Assembly: GCA_003241685.1 (NCBI GenBank) | Contig: QFPJ01000055.1 | Span: forward strand, 1 to 24,820 | DNA: 24,820 nt | Direction of reading: 5' to 3' | Source of the DNA: Sphingopyxis macrogoltabida | Lineage (GTDB): Bacteria > Pseudomonadota > Alphaproteobacteria > Sphingomonadales > Sphingomonadaceae | In this document: in pieces, positions 10,361 to 17,741 of the stretch | How positions within the stretch are numbered: the first letter of the stretch is position 1 | How the letters are laid out: each line of letters begins with the position of its first letter | Position numbers and translations under genes: made by a program | Notes under the pieces: generated by a model | What the model saw: only the letters and a program-made list of their open reading frames with translations | Database searches by the model: none | Told to the model about the DNA's origin: nothing

Positions 10361-10450
10361 GGGCTGCGCAGGATATAGGGCGGCGCGGAAAATAGGAAAG
10401 CGGGGAGGTTGGTGTGGGCGGGCGATGGCCGAACGGCGACATGGTTGGCA

Positions 10451-10525
10451 TCGTCACCCCGGACGTGATCCGGGGGCCGTGACGGCGGCGCGGCTGTGGA
10501 TTCCGGATCAAGTCCGGAATGACGA
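10451..10525. repeat. Palindromic repeat, family 1, copy 1 (75 bp)
   Basis: The left arm begins TCGTCACCCCGGACGTGATC and the right arm ends CCGGATCAAGTCCGG followed by AATGACGA, with a 9-base centre. It has the same length (75) as the copy at 10695-10769 and agrees with it at about 65 of 75 positions (counted by eye). It would fold into one long hairpin. Confidence 0.8.
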
Positions 10526-10569
10526 AGGGCTGGAACCGGGCGATTGCGGATATTCGATCTCTTCTGCCC

Positions 10570-10650
10570 TTGTCATCCCCGCGAAAGCGGGGATCCAGTG
10601 CCGAGACAGCCGATGCACGATCTGGGTTCCCGCTTTCGCTGGAATGACAA
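10570..10650. repeat. Palindromic repeat, family 2 (81 bp)
   Basis: The arms are 10570-10598 (beginning TTGTCATCCCCGCGAAAGCG) and 10622-10650. They match as reverse complements at about 25 of 29 positions around a 23-base centre. The core CCCCGCGAAAGCGGGG is itself palindromic. The family differs from the copies on either side. Confidence 0.8.
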
Positions 10651-10694
10651 AAGCGGGGACGTCGGCAAACGGCCGATTGCTGCCACAAGATTCT

Positions 10695-10769
10695 TCGTCA
10701 CCCCGGACTTGATCCGGGGTCCATGACTTCGGCGCCGTCGTGGATCCCGGATCAAGTCCGGGATGACGA
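10695..10769. repeat. Palindromic repeat, family 1, copy 2 (75 bp)
   Basis: The 33-base arms, 10695-10727 and 10737-10769, are reverse complements at about 30 of 33 positions. They surround the centre TTCGGCGCC. Each arm contains a smaller palindrome, CCGGACTTGATCCGG or CCGGATCAAGTCCGG. This is the best-preserved copy in the window; relatives are at 10451-10525, in split form at 22887-23124, and degenerate at 23871-23957. Confidence 0.85.
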
Positions 10770-10822
10770 CAGAGAGCAGACGAATGTCCCCTTCCCACCC
10801 CAAACCGGACAGCTGTCGGCGC

Positions 10823-11914
10823 TTACGCAGACGCCAACCCCGCCTTCCTCGCCGTGCGGCGCTTCACCGGCTTCGGCCGCTTGAACCAGAAGGTCCAGAC
10901 CGCCAGGCTGCCGAGCATCGTCATCGCCAGGCCCGAAATCGTCAGCAGGATGCGCCACGTCCAGCCGCCGACCTTCGACGCATGGATTGGAAAGGCCATG
11001 TTGAACGCCTGCGCGCCGGGGGCGAGCTTCAGCGCGTCGCGCGCGCCCAGCAGTTCGCCCGTCGCGGCGTCGAACGCCAGCGTCGATCGGCCATTGGGCA
11101 GCCATTCGGCGGGCTGTTTCATGCGCAGGCTGATCGGGTCGCCCGCCTTGCGCGGCAGGCTGAGGATGCGGAATTCGGCGTCGGGAAAGCGGCGGCGCGC
11201 CTCGGTCAGCATCGCGGTATAGTCGGGTTTGCCCCCCAGCAGGCCGCTCTTATATTTCGGCGGATCGAGCGCCTTCACCGTTTCGGCCACCGGGCCGAAG
11301 GGCGCGACCATCGCCATGGCGAAGGGACGAAAGATCATCATCGTGCCGGTGACGATCGAGATCAGCAGCAGCGGCGCGGCGATGACGCCGATGTCGCGGT
11401 GATGCATCACGATGGCGGGGCGGCTCATCCGCTTGGGCCACAGCCGAAGCTGAAAGGTCTTGCGGGTGCGCCACCACAGGATCACGCCGCTGATCACGAA
11501 GAACAGCCCGGCGAGCCCCGCGATGCCGATCACCCATTCGCCGCTGTCGCCGGTGAACAGATGGTGGTGGAAATCGAAAATCCACAGCTCGGGCCGCTCC
11601 CACTGGCTGGCCCAGCGCGTCACCAGATCGCCCGACTGGCTGGCATAGGCGCCCGCTTCCTTGCCGAAGCGGAGCTGATGCAGCCCGAAGCGGTCGTCGG
11701 CATAGATGATGCCCTGCGCGCCCGGCATCGCCATCAGCTTTTCGGTGGTCGCCGCGACCGTCGCGAGGTCGGTGCGGAGCGGGTCGCCGGTGCCCGGCAC
11801 CCCGATCCACAGATGCTCGTAAAGAAGGATGGTGCCCGACAGGCCGAGCATCGCGAGCACGAGGCCGATCAGGCCCCCGGTCCAGCGGTGCAGCGTGTCG
11901 AGCAGCTTCATCAT
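10823..11914 (-). CDS. PepSY-associated membrane protein (siderophore-uptake partner)
   Basis: Inner-membrane protein of the PepSY-associated TM-helix family (PiuB/FoxB type), proposed in some bacteria to reduce or release iron from siderophores. The 363 residues show four membrane segments, about 13-32, 127-148, 174-195 and 322-344. The opening HRWTGGLIGLVLAMLGLSG is typical. Histidines sit near membrane edges: His9, HHH at 116-118 and HH at 171-172, which are possible haem or metal ligands. A periplasmic PepSY-like region lies between segments 3 and 4. The tail is strongly basic. Two ATGs are adjacent (11914 and 11911); AAGGGGG lies 10 bases before the first. It starts 15 bases after the TonB-dependent receptor, so they form one operon and one uptake route. 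Confidence 0.9.
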   Translation of the reverse strand: MMKLLDTLHRWTGGLIGLVLAMLGLSGTILLYEHLWIGVPGTGDPLRTDLATVAATTEKLMAMPGAQGIIYADDRFGLHQLRFGKEAGAYASQSGDLVTRWASQWERPELWIFDFHHHLFTGDSGEWVIGIAGLAGLFFVISGVILWWRTRKTFQLRLWPKRMSRPAIVMHHRDIGVIAAPLLLISIVTGTMMIFRPFAMAMVAPFGPVAETVKALDPPKYKSGLLGGKPDYTAMLTEARRRFPDAEFRILSLPRKAGDPISLRMKQPAEWLPNGRSTLAFDAATGELLGARDALKLAPGAQAFNMAFPIHASKVGGWTWRILLTISGLAMTMLGSLAVWTFWFKRPKPVKRRTARKAGLASA

Positions 11915-11929
11915 GTCAGAAACGCCCCC

Positions 11930-14074
11930 TTAGAACCTGTAGTCCCAGCCCAGCGTGACGGTCCGGCCGCGCCCGGCATAGAAGCGGGAATTGTCGGTCG
12001 CCGCAGAGGTCGAACGGATCGTCTGGCTGTTATAGGTGACGTAATCGACATCGAACAGGTTGGACGCCGCCAGCGTGATCCCACCCCAGCGCGGCAGGTC
12101 GTACCGCAACACGGCATCGGTCAGCGTATAGCCCGAAAAAGCGGTGTTGGCCGCCGCGCCATCGAATTTGCGGTCGAGATAAAGGCCCGCCTGCACGCGG
12201 GCCGACACGGCCCCGCTGCTATAGCTCGCCCAGAAATTGACGCGGTCGGGCGAAATGTTCGCGCCGTCGAGGTCGATGTCGACCTTGTCGTCCTTGTTGC
12301 TGTCGGTGCGGCCGGACAGATGGGCATAGCCGGTGCCAAGCTTCAGCCCGTCCACTGGAAGCGCGACCGCCAGGTTGATTTCGAACCCCTGGATTTCGAT
12401 CCGCTGGCGCTGCACGTCATAGACGCCGGCGCTGTTCAAAACCAACAGGCCGCCATCCTTTGACGTCGACCAGAAATAGGACGCGCTGGCATCGAGCGGA
12501 CCGCGCTTGATTTCGATCCCGAGTTCGCGGTTGTTGGAAATGACCGGAGTGACGTTGACGTCGTCGATGCCGAAATTCGGCTGCGTCGCGCCGTTGACCG
12601 ACCGCAGGATGCGGCCAATGTCGGCGATCGAATAGCCCTCGGCATAGCTGGCATAGGCCCGGATGCCCTGCGCGGGCTCGACAATCACGCCGCCATTGAT
12701 CAGCAGGTCATCGAAATTGCGCGTCCCGCCAGTGACGCGGGCCGAATTATAGGAGGCCAGCGTCACATAATCGTCGACCTTGAGCTGGCCGTTTTCCCAG
12801 CGCGCACCGCCCGCCAGGCGCAGGGCGCCGTCGAGCAGTTTCAGATTGGCCTGGCCAAAGGGCGCGAGGGTGCGGAACGTGGTCGGCGGCACCCAATAAC
12901 GGCCGGTGGCGATCAACCCCTGCTGGGTCTTGTCCCACATCGAATCGACGCCGAGCGTGACGTTGAGCGCGTCGAAAAATTGCCGCTCATAGCTGACCCG
13001 CGCGCCCAGCTTGCGCGAGCGGTTGGCCGACTGGTCGAACAGGGTGCCGATCGGCGCGATGCTGGCATCCTGGAAGGTCGCGCTCACATCGCCGCCGAAT
13101 ATATCGCGTGATCGGTTGAAAAAGGCCTGGAAGATCAGGTTGCCGCCGCCAAGATCGGTGTCGGTCAGCGTCAGGTTGACCGTCTCGACGCGGTTGGAGG
13201 CCGCTTCGCCCTCGATGGCGCCGCGCCGCGAACTGCTGGGAAGCCCCGTTGCGCGATTGCCCGTGACCTGCACCCAGTCGCCATTGCCCTCCAGGTTGAA
13301 ACGCGTCGCGAACAGTTCGAGGCGGGCGGTCGATGACAGGTCATAACCCAGCCGCGCGAAGAAGCTGAGGCTCTGGCTGTCCTGCACGTCGCCCTGCGTA
13401 TTGTCGATGCCGACGCGGCGGCCCGCGCCGTCATAATAAAGGCCGCGCGTTTCATAGGCGACGCCGCCGGTCACATCGAACGCGCCCTGGCGATAGGCGA
13501 GCAGGCCGCCAAGCTTGCCGCCGAAGCTGTTGCTTTCGAAATTGCCCGTCGATCCCTGCACCAGCACACGGCCGGAGAGGCCGTCTTCGCGCGGCGCCCT
13601 GATCACCACCTGATTGACCACGCCGCCGGTCGCGCCGATCCCCTGCAAGGCGTTCGACCCATAGATTAATTCGACACGATCGAGGAAAAAGGGATCGATC
13701 GTATAGCCGTCGCGCGATCCGTCGCGGATCGGGGTCGACTGCGGAATGCCGTTGATCGCATAGAGCGGCGAGCGGCCGCGCAGCGTTTCGCCCGCGCCCG
13801 ACAATTTTTGCCGCGTCGGCGAGAAGCTGGGGGTCAGGTTGGCCACCGCATCGATGACCGAGCCCGAGATCGCGACCTGCTGGTCCAGCGTCTCCCCCGA
13901 AATGACGTCGATCGTCAGCGGCAGGGCGCTGGGCGGCAACACGGTGCGCGCGGCGGTCACGACGATCGTTTCGTCACCGTTCGCATTATCCGCGGCAGAC
14001 GGTGCGTCCTGCGCGAAGGCGGGCGCGGACATGGCGGTGCAAAGCAGCGCGGCGACGAAGATTTTGCGATTCAT
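11930..14074 (-). CDS. TonB-dependent outer-membrane receptor (probable ferric siderophore)
   Basis: 22-strand outer-membrane transporter powered by TonB. The 714-residue precursor has a clear signal peptide (MNRKIFVAALLCTAMSAPAFA). A TonB-box-like ETIVVTAAR at about 35-43 follows. The plug domain contains RGRSPLYAINGIP and DRVELIYGSNALQGIGATGG. The barrel ends in the required aromatic residue (WDYRF). The frame is open to 14125, but the ATG at 14074, with AGGAG 6-7 bases upstream, starts the signal peptide. The PepSY partner downstream points to iron-siderophore uptake; the exact ligand cannot be read from the sequence. A 15-base dyad at 14104-14118 is a candidate Fur-type operator. Confidence 0.94.
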   Translation of the reverse strand: MNRKIFVAALLCTAMSAPAFAQDAPSAADNANGDETIVVTAARTVLPPSALPLTIDVISGETLDQQVAISGSVIDAVANLTPSFSPTRQKLSGAGETLRGRSPLYAINGIPQSTPIRDGSRDGYTIDPFFLDRVELIYGSNALQGIGATGGVVNQVVIRAPREDGLSGRVLVQGSTGNFESNSFGGKLGGLLAYRQGAFDVTGGVAYETRGLYYDGAGRRVGIDNTQGDVQDSQSLSFFARLGYDLSSTARLELFATRFNLEGNGDWVQVTGNRATGLPSSSRRGAIEGEAASNRVETVNLTLTDTDLGGGNLIFQAFFNRSRDIFGGDVSATFQDASIAPIGTLFDQSANRSRKLGARVSYERQFFDALNVTLGVDSMWDKTQQGLIATGRYWVPPTTFRTLAPFGQANLKLLDGALRLAGGARWENGQLKVDDYVTLASYNSARVTGGTRNFDDLLINGGVIVEPAQGIRAYASYAEGYSIADIGRILRSVNGATQPNFGIDDVNVTPVISNNRELGIEIKRGPLDASASYFWSTSKDGGLLVLNSAGVYDVQRQRIEIQGFEINLAVALPVDGLKLGTGYAHLSGRTDSNKDDKVDIDLDGANISPDRVNFWASYSSGAVSARVQAGLYLDRKFDGAAANTAFSGYTLTDAVLRYDLPRWGGITLAASNLFDVDYVTYNSQTIRSTSAATDNSRFYAGRGRTVTLGWDYRF

Positions 14075-14103
14075 TCTCAGCTCCTGTTTCGCGGAGCCGC
14101 TAA

Positions 14104-14118
14104 TGCGACGAAATCGCA
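14104..14118. promoter_or_regulatory. Dyad TGCGA-N5-TCGCA, candidate iron-regulator site
   Basis: A perfect 5-base dyad with a 5-base centre (CGAAA) lies 30 bases before the receptor's start codon, where a promoter should be. Its position and the gene pair it precedes suggest an iron-responsive repressor such as Fur. That the motif matches the Fur box of this order is my inference. Confidence 0.4.
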
Positions 14119-14152
14119 AATGCAAGGCCTATCGCCTTTTGGCGGGTCGGGG

Positions 14153-14181
14153 AGGACAGGCGGGGCAAAGCGCGCTATCAC
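14153..14181 (+). promoter_or_regulatory. Candidate leaderless promoter of the patatin-like gene
   Basis: AGGACA (14153-14158), exactly 17 bases, TATCAC (14176-14181), then 7 bases to ATG. No ribosome site is visible before the gene. Confidence 0.4.
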
Positions 14182-14188
14182 CCCGGCC

Positions 14189-16498
14189 ATGCGGGAAAAG
14201 GAACTGCGTTTCGCGCTGATCTGTTACGGCGGCATCAGCCTGGCCGTGTACATGCACGGCGTCACCAAGGAGGTCTGGCGGCTGGCCGGGGCCTCGCGCG
14301 CCTTTCACGACGGGACGCCGCTGACCGGCTTGGCGGCGGTCTATGCCGATCTGCTGGGCGCGATCCGCGTCGCCAGCGGGGTGCAGCTTCGCGTGATGAC
14401 CGACATCGTCGCGGGGGCGAGCGCGGGCGGCATCAACGGCATCTTTCTGGCCCGCGCGCTGGCGACGGGCGAATCGCTCGATCCGCTGACCGACCTGTGG
14501 CTCGACAGCGCCGATGTCGACCGGCTGCTCGACCCCGATGCCCGGCCGCTGTCGGCGGCGACCAAATTCTGGGCGGTGCCGATCGCGGGCTGGGCGATGA
14601 AGAAGCGCGGAAACGTGATCGACCGTACCGTGGGCGAAGCGGCGCAGGACGAGGTGCGTGCGAAGCTGTCGCGATTCGTGCGGGCGCGCTGGTTCGAACC
14701 GCCCTTCGGCGGCGAGACCTTTTCCGGGCTGTTGTTCGACGCGTTCGAGGCGATGGAGGCGGCGCCGCGCGGCCCGGTGCTGGTGCCGGCGGGGCAGCCC
14801 ATCGACCTGTTCGTGTCGGTCACCGATTTTGCGGGGCACAGCGTCGCGCTGCATCTGAACAGCCCGGCGCGGGTCAGCGAGCAGGAGCACCGCCTGATCC
14901 TGCGGTTCCGCAACGACGCGCGGGCCGGACGGCGGCTCGACGATGTGCCGGCGCTGGTCGCGGCAGCCCGCGCGACCGCCAGTTTCCCCGGCGCCTTCCC
15001 GCCCTTCACGCTGCGCGAGATCGACCGCGTGCTGGACGAACGGGGGATCGACTGGGCCACGCGCGCCGATTTCATCCGCGTCCAGCTTCCCTCACGGGGG
15101 GATACGGACCCCGCCGACCGCGTGCTGATCGACGGGTCGGTGCTGACCAACGCGCCCTTCCGTCCCGCCATCTCGGCGCTCAAGCAGCGGCCGGCGCGGC
15201 GCGAGATCGACCGCCGCTTCGTCTATGTCGATCCCAAGCCCGACTATCGGTCGATCAGCCTGGGCGGCCGGGCGGGCGATGCGGGGCATGGGGAGGGCGC
15301 GCGGCCGCCCGGTTTCCTGCCGACGATTCTGGGCGCCCTGTCCGAAATTCCGCGCGAACAGCCGATCCGCGAAAATGTCGAGGCGATCGAGAGCATGTCG
15401 CGGCGTATCCGCCGGATGCAGCACATCGTCGATGCGATGAAGGTGGAGGTCGAAGACCAGGTGGCGGCATTGTTCGGCACCACCTTTTTCCTCGACACGC
15501 CGACCCCGGCGCGGCTTCAGAAATGGCGCGCGAAGGCGCAGGATCAGGCGGCGGCGCGCGCGGGTTTCGCTTTCGCCCCCTATGGGCACCTCAAATTGTC
15601 GGCGGTGGTCGAGGAACTGGTCGGCGCGATCGACCGGCTCGCCCCGCCCGAGGGCGACATCCACCGCCGCAACCGCCGCGATGCGCTGTGGGACGAGGTG
15701 CGCGCGCGCGGGCTCGACCGGCTGTCGGGCAAGCGCGGCGCGGGCGCGAGCGGCGACGCGATCAGCTTTTTCCGCAGCCATGACCTGGGCTTTCGCATCC
15801 GCCGGCTGCGCTTTCTGGCGCGCGAGCTCGATCGCGTGGTCGAAGCGAAGCGCGATGCCCGCGATCCCGCGTGCGACGGCATGCGCGATGCGATTTTCGC
15901 CGCGCTCGGCCTCTATCTCGAACGGCAGGGCGACGACTGGTTCGCGGGGCTCGACGTGCCCGCCGATGCCGGCCCCGGCCAGTGGATCGATGCCATCGCC
16001 CAGCGCCGCGACCTGATCGGCGCCGATGCCGACGCCGACGCGCTGGTCGCCGATGCGCTGGCGCTGCTGCCCCGGGACGACCGGCGCACGCTGCTGCTCG
16101 CCTATCTCGGCTATCCCTTTTACGACATCGCCACCTTGCCGCTGTTGCAGGGGGAGGGCTTCGACGAATTCGACCCGATCAAGATCGACCGCATCTCGCC
16201 CTCCGATGCCACGGCGATCCGTGCCGGCGGCGGCGGCGCGATGTTGAAGGGGATCGAGTTCAACAGCTTCGGGGCCTTCTTCAGCCGCGCGTACCGCGAG
16301 AATGATTATCTGTGGGGCCGCCTCCACGGCGCCGACCGGCTGATCGACATCGTCGCGAGCAGCGTCGCGGGCGCCCTGGGCGCCGAGGAACTGGCGGCGA
16401 TGAAGCGGCGGGCGTTCCACGCGATCCTCGATGAAGAAGAGGCGCGTTTGCCCAAGGTCGCGGCACTGATCGCACAGTTGCGGGCGGAGATCGGCTGA
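14189..16498 (+). CDS. Large patatin-like phospholipase-related protein
   Basis: Predicted lipid acyl hydrolase of the long bacterial patatin-related group (TIGR03607-like), 769 residues. The patatin domain fills roughly residues 5-330. It has the glycine-rich oxyanion loop CYGGISLAVY (12-21), the nucleophile Ser78 in GASAGG and the catalytic Asp315 in LIDGSVLTNAPF, where patatins usually have DGG. The remaining 440 residues are Arg/Asp/Ala-rich, largely helical in appearance and without a motif I can name. No signal peptide or membrane segment is seen, so a cytoplasmic or membrane-surface role is likely. The frame is open from 13808, but only from the ATG at 14189 does the sequence resemble the family (MREKELRFALICYGGISLAV). 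The gene is divergent from the TonB receptor and convergent with dnaJ. Confidence 0.9.
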   Translation: MREKELRFALICYGGISLAVYMHGVTKEVWRLAGASRAFHDGTPLTGLAAVYADLLGAIRVASGVQLRVMTDIVAGASAGGINGIFLARALATGESLDPLTDLWLDSADVDRLLDPDARPLSAATKFWAVPIAGWAMKKRGNVIDRTVGEAAQDEVRAKLSRFVRARWFEPPFGGETFSGLLFDAFEAMEAAPRGPVLVPAGQPIDLFVSVTDFAGHSVALHLNSPARVSEQEHRLILRFRNDARAGRRLDDVPALVAAARATASFPGAFPPFTLREIDRVLDERGIDWATRADFIRVQLPSRGDTDPADRVLIDGSVLTNAPFRPAISALKQRPARREIDRRFVYVDPKPDYRSISLGGRAGDAGHGEGARPPGFLPTILGALSEIPREQPIRENVEAIESMSRRIRRMQHIVDAMKVEVEDQVAALFGTTFFLDTPTPARLQKWRAKAQDQAAARAGFAFAPYGHLKLSAVVEELVGAIDRLAPPEGDIHRRNRRDALWDEVRARGLDRLSGKRGAGASGDAISFFRSHDLGFRIRRLRFLARELDRVVEAKRDARDPACDGMRDAIFAALGLYLERQGDDWFAGLDVPADAGPGQWIDAIAQRRDLIGADADADALVADALALLPRDDRRTLLLAYLGYPFYDIATLPLLQGEGFDEFDPIKIDRISPSDATAIRAGGGGAMLKGIEFNSFGAFFSRAYRENDYLWGRLHGADRLIDIVASSVAGALGAEELAAMKRRAFHAILDEEEARLPKVAALIAQLRAEIG

Positions 16499-16509
16499 AC
16501 TTGCCGTGT

Positions 16510-16531
16510 CATTCCCGGGACAGCGGGAATG
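16510..16531. other. Hairpin between convergent patatin and dnaJ genes
   Basis: CATTCCCG (16510-16517) pairs perfectly with CGGGAATG (16524-16531) around a 6-base loop. It resembles half of the family 2 repeat (GTCATTCCCG...). It could serve as a bidirectional terminator for the two converging genes, though no T-run follows. Confidence 0.5.
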
Positions 16532-16564
16532 CAATGGGGGAGAATGGTCCGAACGACGGCCCTA

Positions 16565-17683
16565 TCAATCGGTCAGATCGTCCCACATTTCCTTGATGCG
16601 GCCGAAAAAGCCTTGGCTCGCCGGACATTCGTCGCCGGTTTCGGTTTCGCGGAACGCCTGCAGCAATTCCTTCTGCTTGGCGCTGAGCTTCGTCGGCGTC
16701 TCGACGTCGATCTGGATGACCAGGTCGCCGTGGCCGCGGCCGTTCAGCACCGGCATGCCCGCGCCGCGCTGGCGCAACTGCTTGCCCGACTGGATGCCGG
16801 CGGGAATGCCGATCTCGTGCTTCTTGCCGTCCAGGCCCGGGATGGTGATGCTGCCGCCCAGCGCGGCGGTGGTGAAGCTGATCGGCGCGCGGGTGAACAG
16901 CGCCGTTCCCTCGCGCTCGAACAATTTGTGCCGCGCCATGTGCAGGAAGATATAGAGGTCGCCCGGCGCCGCGCCGCGCGCGCCGCTTTCCCCTTCGCCC
17001 GACAGGCGGATGCGCGTGCCTTCGTCGACCCCGGCGGGAATGTTGACGGTCAGCGTCTTGCGCCGGTCGACGCGGCCTTCGCCATGGCAGCTGTTGCACG
17101 GGTCGGCGATCACCTCGCCCGCGCCCTGGCAGGACGGGCAGGTGCGTTCGACCATGAAAAAGCCCTGCTGCGCGCGGACCTTGCCGTGGCCGCCGCAGGT
17201 CTGGCAGCGGTTGGTGCTGGTGCCCGGCTTGGCGCCCGACCCGTCGCACGTATCGCAGCGCGCCGCGACATCGACCTGAATCTCGCGCGTGAGGCCGGTA
17301 AAGGCATCCTCGAGCCGGATTTCCATGTCGTAGCGCAGATCGGCCCCGCGTGCGGGGCCGCGCTGCTGACGGCCGCCGAAGCCGCCGCCAAAGATCGATT
17401 CGAAGATGTCGCCGATGTCGCCGAAGCCCGCGCCGCCGCCGAAATCGCCGGCGCCATGCGGCATGCTCTTGCCGAACCGGTCATAGGCCGCCCGCTTCTG
17501 CGGGTCCTTCAGGCAGTCATAGGCTTCGCTGATCGCCTTGAACCGCGCCTCGCTGTCCTGGCATCCCGGATTCTTGTCGGGGTGATATTTCATCGCCAGC
17601 TTGCGATAGCTGGCCTTCAGCGTGGCATCGTCGGCGGTGCGCTCGACTTCCAGCAATTCGTAATAATCGATGTCGAGCGACAT
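16565..17683 (-). CDS. dnaJ: Chaperone protein DnaJ (Hsp40)
   Basis: Co-chaperone that delivers unfolded clients to DnaK and stimulates its ATPase. The 372 residues contain the whole class A layout. The J domain holds His34-Pro35-Asp36. A Gly/Phe-rich linker (about 77-104) follows, then four CxxCxGxG-type zinc motifs with cysteines at 143/146, 160/163, 182/185 and 196/199. The client-binding C-terminal domains follow. The ATG at 17683 is preceded by AGAGGGGG about 9 bases upstream. It is 58 bases downstream of dnaK with a strong hairpin in between, the usual dnaK-dnaJ operon. The last residues (GFFGRIKEMWDDLTD) are intact. Confidence 0.98.
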   Translation of the reverse strand: MSLDIDYYELLEVERTADDATLKASYRKLAMKYHPDKNPGCQDSEARFKAISEAYDCLKDPQKRAAYDRFGKSMPHGAGDFGGGAGFGDIGDIFESIFGGGFGGRQQRGPARGADLRYDMEIRLEDAFTGLTREIQVDVAARCDTCDGSGAKPGTSTNRCQTCGGHGKVRAQQGFFMVERTCPSCQGAGEVIADPCNSCHGEGRVDRRKTLTVNIPAGVDEGTRIRLSGEGESGARGAAPGDLYIFLHMARHKLFEREGTALFTRAPISFTTAALGGSITIPGLDGKKHEIGIPAGIQSGKQLRQRGAGMPVLNGRGHGDLVIQIDVETPTKLSAKQKELLQAFRETETGDECPASQGFFGRIKEMWDDLTD

Positions 17684-17701
17684 TCTTCAAAGCCCCCTCT
17701 G

Positions 17702-17729
17702 CCCCGCCGCGCCATCGGGCGCGGCGGGG
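17702..17729 (-). other. Perfect 12-bp hairpin between dnaK and dnaJ
   Basis: CCCCGCCGCGCC at 17702-17713 pairs with GGCGCGGCGGGG at 17718-17729 around an ATCG loop (GAT-type loop CGAT on the minus strand). It is all G-C. In the direction of transcription it is followed by CAGAGGGGG, not by a T-run. It is therefore better explained as an mRNA-stabilising or partial-termination element that could keep DnaJ below DnaK than as a full terminator. Confidence 0.75.
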
Positions 17730-17741
17730 AGAGTTTCTGTC

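Larger units (their letters stand above)
10361..10822. other. 462-base spacer filled with palindromic repeats
   Basis: There is no plausible gene here. The spacer contains three long imperfect palindromes (10451-10525, 10570-10650, 10695-10769), listed separately, in the order A-B-A. The first 90 bases hold the priA upstream region. The last 50, after the third palindrome, are plain sequence up to the stop of the PepSY gene. Short open frames in this region are by-products of the repeats. Confidence 0.8.

Noticed and set aside
10451..10769. Possible CRISPR array
   Set aside because: The units are long palindromes of two different families, not short identical repeats with regular unique spacers.
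15092..16534. 480-residue minus-strand open frame opposite the patatin-like gene
   Set aside because: It is antisense to a gene with catalytic motifs; no motifs of its own.
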